Below, in pieces: positions 52,413 to 62,751 of a DNA stretch of 64,000 nucleotides (position 1 is the stretch's first letter; every line of letters starts with the position of its first letter). Origin of the DNA: Limnoperna fortunei (Eukaryota > Mollusca > Bivalvia > Mytilida > Modiolidae); assembly GCA_944474755.1 (NCBI GenBank), contig OX104119.1:2653075-2717074 (forward strand), given 5' to 3'. The notes under the pieces are model-generated. The model made no database searches, had not been told where the DNA came from, and saw only the letters and a list, made by a program, of their open reading frames with translations. The position numbers were made by a program, and so were the translations under genes.

Positions 52413-52764
52413 TTTTAATTATAATTAAATAGTATTTTAAGTTAGACATACTGTACAGGCCCCGTAAATTGTAATTTCTCCACTAATCACGGCAGTGGTG
52501 AAAGAGGTGGAGAGAGTCCCCTCTACTGTTACTCAACTCTACTAGACAGAGTTATGGTGTTTTGTCTATGGATTGGTAGCCTGAAGACAGTAAAATCACA
52601 TCAGGACAATTTGTATGGATGTTAAGTTTCTGTTTCCTCTCTCCAGAAAATGTTCCGTCTTTTATTTTCTTCAATGTTGACAAATATGAACAAAACATCT
52701 TTATCTGTGTACCATATATATTTTAATGGAATAGCCCTACATACCATTTTATCATTTTTGACAG
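52413..52764. other. End of intron 5
   Basis: Unique sequence between the 88-bp array and exon 6, with a pyrimidine-rich acceptor (TTTATCATTTTTGACAG). A frame open from 52650 into exon 6 is fortuitous, since the acceptor and phase fit exon 5. Confidence 0.6.
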
Positions 52765-52873
52765 GTTATGGAAAAAGCTTGTGCTATCAATATCCATCGG
52801 TGTTTACAGGAAGAACTACCGTGGTTGTCTCCCCACTCATATCATTGATGCAGGATCAAGTCCTGGGGCTCAA
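52765..52873 (+). CDS. WRN: WRN-like exon 6: Walker A lysine and motif Ia
   Basis: A 109-nt exon after CATTTTTGACAG, ending CTCAA|GTAAGG in phase 2. It encodes [16 protein letters not shown] followed by [25 protein letters not shown] supplies the catalytic Walker A lysine, and [11 protein letters not shown] is motif Ia. The frame is intact and motif residues are conserved, so the gene looks functional on both sides of the 20-kb repeat-filled intron. Confidence 0.96.
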
Positions 52874-52984
52874 GTAAGGATAGCTTCGACACTAGAATGG
52901 AAAATCAAGACAGATGACTCGTGTACACAGTCACAGCAGCCGTATATTACAGAAAATGACTGGGTGTTTCATTGTTTTATAAGC

Positions 52985-54114
52985 AGGCCAACATTTTTTA
53001 TTGTTTGTTTTACGGGATTTTTTTCAAAAAAATTTAGTCGGGGGGTCAAAATAAAAATAAAAATAAAATCCACTTTTTGGTAGAGTCGACAAAAAAAAAA
53101 TAAAAATAAAATTGAAAATCGGTCAGCATATTTTTATTTTTCAGAAAACTTATTTTTGAGAAACTTTATTGCTATGATCACAAATACTATTGACATAAGT
53201 TCAGTTAGTATAAACATCCATTGTTAAAATATTCATTTTATATTATATATTAAAGAATAAATCTAAATGATTTTTGTTTATTATGAAGTTCTTGTATACA
53301 TCATAATATTTCTAACAATTTGTTATGAACATGTCATGTTTATCTGAGCAAAATTTTCAAAGAAAATAGATAAACTAAAATAACATTAAACCCAGAAATA
53401 ATTTTTCTGTTCAGCACACTTCCACTTGGACAAAGTTGTGCTGATCAAAATTGCTACATGGGCACCCATCTACAGAACTTTTCATGATGTCAATAATTAC
53501 TATACATCTGTATTCTTTCAAGTGCAGTTCATATGTTTATCAAAGAAAATTGGTAAAATACAATAAACTTCGAAAGACCTGACATTTGAAACCAATTCAA
53601 AGTGTTTTTTTTTTAATCAAACAAATTACGATTTTTCATTATGGGCCGTTGTACTATACTTTTCTTCGTTGTTCACTTCCGGTAATTAGTCACATCTGGT
53701 AAATAAACAAATGGCGCGTAATCCAGTTGAAAGACGTAAATCCTTTGAAAAAATGTTAAATACGCATATTGTTTGCTATTTTTATTGGAATTACACATTT
53801 ACTGATAAATTGGTAGTCTGGGTGAATTATTTGGACCAGATCATATGCAAGTATCTACTGTGAACTTTAGGGAAATAACAGGGCGACTTCGACTTCGCTT
53901 TTGAGGCGCCGTAGGGCGACTTCAGGTCCCACTTCGCCCAGTGTGGTGAGCTCTGATAGATCGTGGGTAATTTTATTTTGCAAGGAAGGGAATTCATCAA
54001 GTCGGCGGAGAGAAGAAAAATAAAAGAAAAATTTGCTTCTTTTATTTTTATTTCATTTTGCCAGAAATTAGGGTCGGCGCTCCCGTAAAACATAAAATAT
54101 AAAAATGTTTGCCT
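52985..54114. mobile_element. AGGCC-ended element with a nested hAT-like fragment
   Basis: The left end AGGCCAACATTTTTTATTGT TTGTTTTACGGGA and the reverse complement of the right end AGGCAAACATTTTTATATTT TATGTTTTACGGGA match. They resemble the ends of the composite element at 20806-25110. The interior includes the hAT-like partial copy. It occupies intron 6. Confidence 0.6.
53415..53955. mobile_element. Truncated second copy of the hAT-like element
   Basis: Closely matches the right two-thirds of 16648-17495 (CATCTACAGAACTT, TCATGATGTCAATAATTACT, ATGGCGCGTAATNCANTTGA AAGACGTAAATC) and ends AGTGTGGTGAGCTCTG at the same terminus. The left terminus with CAGGGGTCACC is missing. Confidence 0.85.
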
Positions 54115-54293
54115 AAGCTGATGTTAATTCCTGTTGTACACAGTAGTATAGTGTGTTATGATATTTTCTGTGACCCAGGACATCTTGTGTCACATATAAT
54201 CCAAAGTTACTCAGATAGTACAGTCCTGTAATAGATTAGTCAATAGTACATCATACTTAATGGAATATTTAAGCTTTTTATAGACCAGTTGTG

Positions 54294-54538
54294 AGTGGAC
54301 TTGATGGCAGAATGGTTAAGGTAGTTTGTCTTCTATTGATCACGTGGTCTGTCAACACAGAGGTTGCGGGTAGTCTCAATGCTGGCAGGGTGCACTCGAC
54401 TCCAATCTTAATTGACAAGGGTTGCCAGTTTTCCTACTGAAGGTCAGAGATTTTCTAAGGGTACTCTGAACTGGACACCATTCTATAGCTGAAAAATTGC
54501 TGAAAATGGCATTTAACCCATTGAAACAAACAAACAAA
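54294..54538 (+). mobile_element. tRNA-derived SINE with target duplications
   Basis: The head has an A-box-like TGATGGCAGAATGGTTAAGG and a degenerate B-box-like GAGGTTGCGGGTAGTCTC about 50 nt on. The 3' domain TATAGCTGAAAAATTGCTGA AAATGGCATTTAA matches the conserved 3' part of mollusc SINEs, followed by an (ACAA)n tail. It is flanked by 15-bp duplications TATARACCAGTTGTG (54279-54293, 54539-54553; one mismatch). It sits in intron 6 in the sense direction, just upstream of exon 7. Confidence 0.88.
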
Positions 54539-54696
54539 TATAAACCAGTTGTGTAATATTGGTTAATTTGTTTATTAGTTTTAATTATTTACCAGAAAAT
54601 GAGCATTTTTACCAACACCAATATAAAGAAATTCCTCCATGAATCTGGACTCCAACATTGTAGTCATAGGAATACATTTGTATGTCTTCTCTGTAG

Positions 54697-54771
54697 GGTA
54701 GCTAATATAGAGGCCTGTTTACTGGGGTCTGCACAGGAAAATACAGCCCAAGTCAAGAAGGATATGAACAG
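54697..54771 (+). CDS. WRN: WRN-like exon 7: LGSAQ segment
   Basis: A 75-nt exon after TATGTCTTCTCTGTAG, ending AACAG|GTTTGT in phase 2. It encodes K-VANIEACLLGSAQENTAQ then VKKDMN-R. The ACxLGSAQ sequence is characteristic of WRN-type RecQ proteins between motifs Ia and Ib. The split codons AA|G and AG|A join cleanly to exons 6 and 8. Confidence 0.93.
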
Positions 54772-55564
54772 GTTTGTAAAATAAAAGAGCTAAGAAGTTT
54801 TTTAAAGATTTTATGAAGAATCAGACTTCCTGTATTTCTTACTGTGGCTATACTAACAGCTGTTAAGTTAACATAGTGATACATGTTAGCCTCAATGTAT
54901 AAATTTTAGAAGTACATCAGTATTTCAATGTAACAGATCTTAATATTCAGTTATGTAAATTAAATAGATTTTAATTGTGTGCCATGTGTGGGAGGTTATT
55001 GTATGAGTATACTTTTCCACACTGTTAAGTCTGTTTAGTGTTATAGCCCAAATTATAATATGAGTTAAGCCTTGCTTGGGTTTACAACTGAATTGTATTT
55101 GTTTAAATGATTTAAAAGAATTTATTGTGAAATCATTTAAGTACAGTTTAAAACTTGGAACATTTCAACAGGCCAAAGCAAGGAATGATAACTTGAGTGG
55201 TCTCGCACAGATGAAACCCTTAAATTCTTGGTGTTTGTACTCTTGTTTGCAAATGGATTAACCCTTTGTACTCAAAGTCTAAGAGTTGTACAATAAATAA
55301 TGAACCACCTTCTTTAAAGATAAGGGTGTTTGACAAGGAGATTCTTTGTCACCTTAGCTGTTTATATTGTCACTAGTATTAAAGAGCATTTTTTTACAAA
55401 ATAATCATAGCATTAATGACATTGAAATGAATTACTCTTAATACCTGTGGAGTCAACTCTAATCCAGGATAACAATAAAAAGGGACTGGTTTTTGCCCCA
55501 AGAGAGGCCATGATTTGTGACATTTTCAATTTTTTTTTGTATTTAAACCACATTGAATGTTTTT

Positions 55565-55810
55565 ATACCCCCCGCAAACTTGTTTGGGAGGGTATATAGG
55601 AATCACCCTGTCTGTCTGTCTGTCTGTCTGTCTGTCAACTTCTCCTAAACCGCTGGATGAAATTTAATGAAATTAGCATAAAGGAAGTACATTATATGTA
55701 GATGTGCATGAAGGATTTTTATTAACCTCGAATATCATTAAGGGGAGATAATAGGACTTGAAAGTAAGCGGGGGGTATCCCTTTGTGAGCATGCTCACAG
55801 TCCACACTTG
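55565..55810. mobile_element. ATACCCCC-GCAAACTTG dispersed repeat, second copy
   Basis: Same order as 29182-29452: ATACCCCCCGCAAACTTGTT TGGGAGGGTATATAGG, (TGTC)n, CTCCTAAACCGCTGGATGAA, AAGGAAGTACATTATATGTA, GTGAGCATGCTCACAGTCCA CACTTG. It lies in intron 7. Confidence 0.85.
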
Positions 55811-55958
55811 CTGAATTTAGGACTTACTTCACACAACAGAAAAATTTGCACACCTGTTACTGGAGGTAAACAGTTCATAGGACTGTTCCATTTTGACATT
55901 TATATGAGCAAAAAAGACATTTAAGTAGCAGTAATTAAATAACTTTTTTTTCTTGCAG

Positions 55959-56041
55959 AGGGAAATACAGATTGATTTATATTACGCCAGAGTTTGCCAA
56001 CATGGGGATGAATACTCTGAAGGAACTTGACCAGAATATTG
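55959..56041 (+). CDS. WRN: WRN-like exon 8: motif Ib; parent of an 86-bp tandem array
   Basis: An 83-nt exon after TTTTTTTTCTTGCAG, ending AATATTG|GTAAGT in phase 1. It encodes R-GKYRLIYITPEFANMGMN followed by TLKELDQNI-G. YITPE is motif Ib. The last 57 nt plus the donor and about 25 nt of intron recur about 24 times downstream. Almost all later copies read GTTG where this exon has ATTG. This exon is the only copy preceded by a conventional polypyrimidine tract and the GKYRLIY segment, so it is the one taken as constitutive. Confidence 0.93.
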
Positions 56042-58082
56042 GTAAGTTTTGTCTGTTATTTCATATATTACGCCAGTTTGCCAACATGGGGGTGAATACT
56101 CTGAAGGAACTTGACCAGAATGTTGGTAAGTTTTGTCCGTTATTTCATATATTACGCCAGTTTGCCAACATGGGGGTGAATACTCTGAAGGAACTTGACC
56201 AGAATGTTGGTAAGTTTTGTCTGTTATTTCATATATTACGCCGAAGTTTGCCAACATGGGGATGAATACTCTGAAGGAACTTTACCAGAATGTTGGTAAG
56301 TTTTGTCTGTTATTTCATATATTACGCCAGAGTTTGCCAACATGGGGGTGAATACTCTAAAGGAACTTGACCAGAATGTTGGTAAGTTTTGTCTGTTAGT
56401 TCATATATTACGCCAGAGTTTGCCAACATGGGGATGAATACTCTAAAGGAACTTGACCAGAATGTTGGTAAGTTTTGTCTGTTATTTCATATATTACGCC
56501 AGAGTTTGCCAACATGGGGATGAATACTCTGAAGGAACTTTACCAGAATGTTGGTAAGTTTTGTCTGTTATTTCATATATTACGCCAGAGTTTGCCAACA
56601 TGGGGGTGAATACTCTAAAGGAACTTGACCAGAATGTTGGTAAGTTTTGTCTGTTATTTCATATATTACGCCAGAGTTTGCCAACATGGGGATGAATACT
56701 CTAAAGGAACTTGACCAGAATGTTGGTAAGTTTTGTCTGTTATTTCATATATTACGCCAGAGTTTGCCAACATGGGGGTGAATACTCTAAAGGAACTTGA
56801 CCAGAATGTTGGTAAGTTTTGTCTGTTATTTCATATATTACGCCAGAGTTTGCCAACATGGGGGTGAATACTCTGAAGGAACTTGACCAGAATGTTGGTA
56901 AGTTTTGTCCGTTAGTTCATATATTACACCAGAGTTTGCCAACATGGGGATGAATATTCTGAAGGAACTTGACCAGAATGTTGGTCAGTTTTTTCCGTTA
57001 TTTCATATATTACGCCCGAGTTTGCCAACATGGGGGTGAATACTCTGATGGAACTTGACCAGAATGTTGGTAAGTTTTGTCCGTTAGTTCATATATTACG
57101 CCAGAGTTTGCCAACATGGGGATGAATACTCTGAAGGAACTTGACCAGAATGTTGGTAAGTTTTGTCCGTTATTTCATATATTACACCAGAGTTTGCCAA
57201 CATGGGGATGAATACTCTGAAGGAACTTGACCAGAATGTTGGTAAGTTTTGTCCGTTATTTCATATATTACGCCAGAGTTTGCCAACATGGGGATGAATA
57301 CTCTGAAGGAACTTGACCAGAATGTTGGTAAGTTTTGTCCGTTATTTCATATATTACGCCAGAGTTTGCCAACATGGGGATGAATACTCTGAAGGAACTT
57401 GACCAGAATGTTGGTAAGTTTTGTCCGTTATTTCATATATTACACCAGAGTTTGCCAGCATGGGGATGAATACTCTGAAGGAACTTGACCAGAATGTTGG
57501 TAAGTTTTGTCCGTTATTTCATATATTATGCCAGAGTTTGCCAACATGGGGTTGAATACTCTGAACTAACTTGACCAGAATGTTGGTAAGTTTTGTCCGT
57601 TATTTCATATATTACGCCAGAGTATGCCAACATGGGGTTGAATACTCTGAAGGAACTTGACCAGAATGTTGGTAAGTTTTGTCCGTTATTTCATATATTA
57701 CGCCAGAGTTTGCCAACATGGGGATGAATACTCTGAAGGAACTTGACCAGAATGTTGGTAAGTTTTATCCGTTAGTTCATATATTACGCTGAAGTTTGCC
57801 AACATGGGGATGAATACTCTGAAGGAACTTGACCAGAATGTTGGTAAGTTTTGTCTATTATTTCATATATTACGCCAGAGTTTGCCAACATGGGGATGAA
57901 TACTCTGAAGGAACTTGACCAGAATGTTGGTAAATTTTGTCCGTTATTTCATATACTACGCCCGAGTTTGCCAACATGGGGGTGAATACTCTGAAGGAAC
58001 TTGACCAGAATGTTGGTAAGTTTTGTCCGTTATTTGAATTCATATATTACACCGGAGTTTGCCAACTTGAGATGAATTATCT
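55985..58082 (+). repeat. Exon-derived 86-bp tandem array, about 24 copies
   Basis: The unit runs ACGCCAGAGTTTGCCAACAT GGGGATGAATACTCTGAAGG AACTTGACCAGAATGTTG, then donor GTAAGTTTTGTCYGTTATTT CATATATT. It is the 3' part of exon 8 plus its donor and the first intron bases. The first two intronic copies lack the AG after ACGCCAG (84 bp); most others are 86 bp. Nearly every copy keeps GGTAAGTTTTG. Later copies keep coding-like sequence (FANMGMNTLKELDQNV) with few frame-breaking changes. The last copies decay near 58050. Confidence 0.97.
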
Positions 58083-59362
58083 TGAGCCATTTATGGCTTA
58101 AACAGAAAGCTATTTGGTTAAAGCAGCTGTATATTATAAGTTATATACGTTCATATCCGTAGATATGGACATTTTAACACCTGAAGTGCCCCAAGTATGC
58201 CATGAGGTATTTATCCCCGGTTTTTTGTTTGAAATGATGGATTTTTACGTACTGTGTCAACGAAATGGCGGACGTTTTCATCATTATCAAAGAAAGTTTG
58301 ATTGAAATTTGATAACAATTAGGCTTTCTTACAAGGTGTAGGGTACTGCCTTTGGTAGAACCCTACAGTTCTCAAAAAAAAAAAGTTTTTTGTTGGATTC
58401 AAACAGATATTTAAGAAATAAATTTTGGCGCTGAACGCCAAATAATAGTGTGACGTCAATGTTTTTCAAACAGCATATCTTTTGTTTCGTTTTTTCTTTT
58501 TAAAATAAAACATATTTGGACCTTTTGTGAAAGATTTCATCATCCTATATATGACACAAACCAATTACCATTTATAATATAAACGCATCTTTTGTGCAAC
58601 TAACGCTTAGCAACACCCGGGTATATGACTTAGCAACGCCCCGGGTATATTGGTTTTGTAAAGCCGTGTAACTGACCAATCAAAATCCAGGAATACTACT
58701 GATACGGGGATAATATTATTTGTTTAGAGAAATACATACATACAATACATACAAGAAAATATTTTAAGAGTACACTTTGCTTTGGATTCATTATTCACAT
58801 TACTGAATGAAGGGAAATACTCTAATCTGAGTGTGGACAAAATGCGAGTGTGAAGGCATATATAAAAGATAATTGTGGATTTGCATTTCTATTAAATAAA
58901 ACATTTTAAATACGCACATAGCCGTAAAACTATCTCCTATTTTCTCAGTCACATCAAATCAGTGAGATGAGCAAGATGCATGGCTTTGCCACCAACTCCA
59001 TGTTTCAGCTCTGCTCCTTCCATTTTTCACTGATAACTCCATCGAATAATGACAACTTTTGTTTTTCCTGTTCATATTAAAGAAAGAATGTCTAGCTAGG
59101 TTTACGTTTTGTTTGAAAAGCTATGACGTTACATATAAACTGCAGAAAATATTGTTTGTTGTTCTTTTGTTTTCAGTAATAACCTTTTCAGAAAATCATC
59201 AAATATATGTTGTCAATGCCAGTTATTCCCTCCAAACCGACCACATCTTTCATGTCTTTGTCTTCAGTTCGTTGAGTATATTCCTAAGCATCACACATGT
59301 ATAATGGAATTTTATGATGCGAAAAGATTGTTAATCTTTAAAAACAATTTTGGAAGAATTAT
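58083..59362. other. Middle of intron 8, unannotated
   Basis: Contains CCCGGGTATAT repeated at 58615-58650. No gene or complete element recognised. The small frames at 58114-58305 and 59059-59304 lack support. Confidence 0.45.
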
Positions 59363-59490
59363 AAGGATTAAATGCATACATGTATTTTCGATAATTCATT
59401 GATGTATGAATGAGATAGACTCACTCATTTGTGAGTGAGTCGACCTTGTTCATGCATCGATTAATTACCGAAAATAAGCGTTTAATCCTA
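59363..59490. repeat. 128-bp imperfect palindrome
   Basis: The left arm AAGGATTAAATGCATACATG TATTTTCGATAATTCATTGA ... GACTCACTCA pairs with the right arm TGAGTGAGTCGACCTTGTTC ATGCATCGATTAATTACCGA AAATAAGCGTTTAATCCT. The arms are about 60 bp with a small loop. It is just upstream of exon 9. Confidence 0.85.
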
Positions 59491-59541
59491 TATTAACCCT
59501 TTCAGTAAATTTTCTTTTAAAAGTTAACCTTTTTGTTTCAG

Positions 59542-59648
59542 GTATTGACTTGATAGCTATAGATGAGGCGCATTGTGTGTCACAATGGGGTCATGACTTC
59601 AGGTCAGCTTATAGGTCACTAGGTCAACTGAAGAACGTTTTTCCTATG
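59542..59648 (+). CDS. WRN: WRN-like exon 9: DEAH box and aromatic-rich loop
   Basis: A 107-nt exon after CCTTTTTGTTTCAG, ending CCTATG|GTAAGG in phase 0. It encodes [20 protein letters not shown] then [20 protein letters not shown] is motif II (Mg-ATP hydrolysis), and [10 protein letters not shown] is the RecQ aromatic-rich loop coupling ATP hydrolysis to DNA unwinding. In the family the next residues are Val-Pro then motif III (ALTATA). That exon is not recognisable before base 64000. Confidence 0.96.
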
Positions 59649-59777
59649 GTAAGGCTTTTAGTATATTTTACTAAGAAGTAATGCGAGATATTGTTTTGTG
59701 ATTTTATTTTACTAAAACCCTATGACACAACTATGTTTTTCTAAAACCAAATTATTTTAAAAAGTTTTGACAACTTC

Positions 59778-59890
59778 AGTCAAACTTGTCTTTATAGTGG
59801 CCCCCTCCATATAACGACTTCCTGTGTTATCCCACCGTATTTATTTCTCCCCAGTATTTTTCCATCCATTTCACCTTTATATAATGATAC
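59778..59890. mobile_element. Fragment of the CAGTCAAACCTGTCT element
   Basis: CAGTCAAACTTGTCTTTATA is followed by sequence similar to the inverted end of 26999-27871 (CCCCTCCATATAACGACTTC CTGTGTTAT). Only one end is present. Confidence 0.65.
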
Positions 59891-60246
59891 AAATATATGT
59901 ATAAATATACATGTCCTACTATACTAACAACTGTGTTTTCTGTTAAAAACTGTCAAAAACAACTATTGAGATGGATAAAGTCCTTCAAAGATAAAAAATA
60001 CCCTGTCAGACTTCCAAATTGTGGTTTCAAACTTACAAACCTATTGCCACCTGCCAGAACTAATTTGCTCTGTAATGGCCCAATTCAATTGTGCGATAGG
60101 TCGCAAGGAAAATTAATTGGACATCAATCGGAAATCAGACAAAAAATACAGAACTACTATAATTTTATATTTGTTTAAGTGCAGAAAAAAAAAATTCAGC
60201 TGGTTTTTAAAAATTAAAATAAAATCAATGGCCTAAACTCCTAAAT

Positions 60247-61713
60247 CAGGGCTTTCAAAAGTAGGCGGTAGGCGGCGGAATTCCGCCGCCTACTCTCACC
60301 AAAAGCGCCGGCTACTTTAATGTCCAAAAAGTAATAAAAGTTACAAAAAATATGTGTCGTAATTCTCCTTATCTTAATTTATCGATGCCGGTAAATATCA
60401 TTAGCATTGAGGAAGTAAAACATGATGTTTATTTACGCTAAATTTAGATGAGATATTTACCGGTCGCTGATTGGTCGTCTATAATAAGGGTTGATTACTC
60501 GGAAGGTTTCAACAGATATGGACGTTTATAAAACGAAAAGACCTTGAGGTATTCCGAAAAATTAATAAAACACGAGATGTTTTCATGAAATGATCAAATA
60601 CAACCCTGTTTGGTTTTGGTTTTAAGAAAACCCAAAGAGATCACAGGGGTATGTTTCAAAGCAACAGAAACATTGAATATGAAGTTTATTTTTATGTTAC
60701 CAGTTACCAAATCTGTAAAAACCGCCTTTATCAGGCGAACAACTTCCACAACGGATGTGTCAGTCCTAATCCTTATAAAATCCTCAGTAGAATAAAAGTA
60801 ATATAAGCTGACTTGCGTCGACTAATATGTGCACTTAAGAAAATCTCCAAGTAACAAACGGAAATATGATGTAATAAATTAAATAGAAGAACAGTTGACA
60901 CTTGTTACTTGTTGTCTTTTTTATAAAGCCCGGCCCACGTGCCCACGTGGCCCAAAATATAATTTCAGTGAGACAGAAAATGTACTACAAAGTAAAAATA
61001 TGAAACTCTCTGTATTGTGTAAAATGTGAGAAAAAGATGTCCATCTGAAGGACTTGTCTTTCTTGTCAACTTGGTTGAAAAGGGGGATGCACCCCCAAAA
61101 TATATCTATTTGGTACACTGTATCTGCCCAAATTGAAAAAAAAATATATATAATTTGCATTGAATTTGCTGCTTGTTCTATTGCAAAAAACATGAAAACT
61201 GCTGACAGTCAACTTTTATTTCATAAATGCTAATACATGTCAATAACATCACAATCATGTCAATAGAACAGAACATGAAAAAAAAATGTTTTGATAAACA
61301 TGATAAAGAAAAGAAACCAAACAATTTTGAATTAATACACTTTAAAACAACTTAATTCTGAAAATGTTGTCTACTTGTCTCAAAACATCAAGCACTGAAA
61401 GAAAAAGCAACAATGAACATCTAAAAATTTGAAATCATAATAAATTGAAAATACAACCTAAACCTGGCATCTCATTTGTTGATATGAGATATACAAATTT
61501 CTAAGAAGATAGGCAAAAAGTTAAAAATTTTAAGTAAAAAAGGGTCATTTGAAAAACTAAAGTTTAGTTCCAGGAGACTACCAGAATGCAGGATTTTGCG
61601 TTATTTACCCCAGAGCTTCTGGGAGCGGCCCCCAGACCCCCCGCCAGTCGTCTTGTGTGGTTGCCTACTTTTTCTTTTGGAGACACCTACTCTAAAATTG
61701 ATTCAAAGCCCTG
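60247..61713. mobile_element. DNA transposon remnant with CAGGGCTTT ends
   Basis: The left end CAGGGCTTTCAAAAGTAGGC and the reverse complement of the right end CAGGGCTTTGAATCAATTTT agree over the first nine bases and share AGTAGG-rich subterminal text. CTAAAT flanks both sides (60241-60246, 61714-61719). The left end carries a palindrome GGCGGCGGAATTCCGCCGCC. It is hAT-like by its ends, but the visible duplication is 6 bp, not 8. No intact transposase. Confidence 0.6.
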
Positions 61714-61727
61714 CTAAATGAGTAATA

Positions 61728-62356
61728 CAGTAGTCCCCCTCTTATACGATCCCTTTGCCAGCGACCACCCGCTTTATCCGGCCAAAACCCTGATGCATTA
61801 GGTGTTTCTAACGTAAAATTACCTCTGGCAAACGACCAACCCTCAAACGCGACCAGCGACCACGTTTTTTTGACACAACAACGTAAATTCCCCTCACAAA
61901 CGACCATTTTCACTCACCGGATGTTTATTTTGGAAGTCTCGAATACAACGAGATTTGGTTTTATTATCGTAAACCAGTTCGGAAACAGTTCAACACCCGG
62001 TAAACAAAATGTCGAAATCATGCAAAAGAAATGTTTTTAAGCTGGAAAACAAGTAATATATTGTAGATCAGTTTGATTTCGGCATTACGGAAATCGATTT
62101 TATTACAAGAAGACTGAAATATTCAACAAGGAGATAATAAAACACATGAATTCTTTTTATTTATATTTATACTGAATAATAAAATACAAATACTTATTTT
62201 GTGTGATTCTTAATCACTTCACAGCTTTTGCTGCTAATCAACCGACCAAGCTCTATATATACCTGTATAAATTGTATCCCCTCAAGAAAGACCACCCCCA
62301 TTATAAGACCACTTTCATGACTCAGATGGGGTGGCCTTATAAGAGGGGGACTACTG
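61728..62356. mobile_element. Tigger/pogo-like non-autonomous element, 629 bp
   Basis: Ends CAGTAGTCCCCCTCTTATAC (left) and CAGTAGTCCCCCTCTTATAA (right, reverse complement) resemble Tigger-type termini. TA precedes the left end, but AG follows the right end, so one flank has changed. The inside (62009 onward) encodes MSKSCKRNVFKLENK-stop-YIVDQFDFG. This is like the start of the pogo-family helix-turn-helix (KRKxLxLExKxxIL), broken by a stop, so it is a deletion derivative. It sits 14 bp beyond the preceding element. Confidence 0.75.
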
Positions 62357-62751
62357 AGCCTATCTGGCCAAATATGTATTCTTTTAGTGCTGTCCATTCA
62401 TCCCTACAAAAAAATTATATTGTGCAACAAATCCTCCATTTTGAATGAGAATTCCATGAAGGTCTGCATGCATGCTTTCACATAATGGTTCTGATATCGT
62501 TATGATAGTGTGATTTGGTGAAGGAGTACACTGCTTCATTTGACTATTCATCAAAATGTTTCAGTACACCACTTCTTTATTCTAAGTAGGAATTCGTTGC
62601 AGTTGATTCATTGACAATTACAAAGATTTGTTTATCATAATGGCAGTTTGGTTGGGCCATTTTGAATGGAGTTATATCCCTTTTTGACTTGGAATTAGTA
62701 GCATATACTACTCTGTGTTTGTGTCAAAAACAATGTTTAATTAAACACCTT

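Noticed and set aside
52650..52764. Upstream extension of exon 6 to an ATG or TTG at 52650
   Set aside because: The acceptor TTTTTGACAG and the split Walker A glycine codon fit exon 5 exactly. The upstream residues do not resemble the RecQ family.
54294..54370. A functional tRNA gene
   Set aside because: Only box-like promoter traces remain. The cloverleaf does not hold and the 3' domain and tail are those of a SINE.
55982..56265. Overlapping + and - frames at the start of the 86-bp array as genes
   Set aside because: They exist because the first two copies are 84 bp (28 codons). The + frame is exon 8 reading through its own donor, and the - frame is its shadow.
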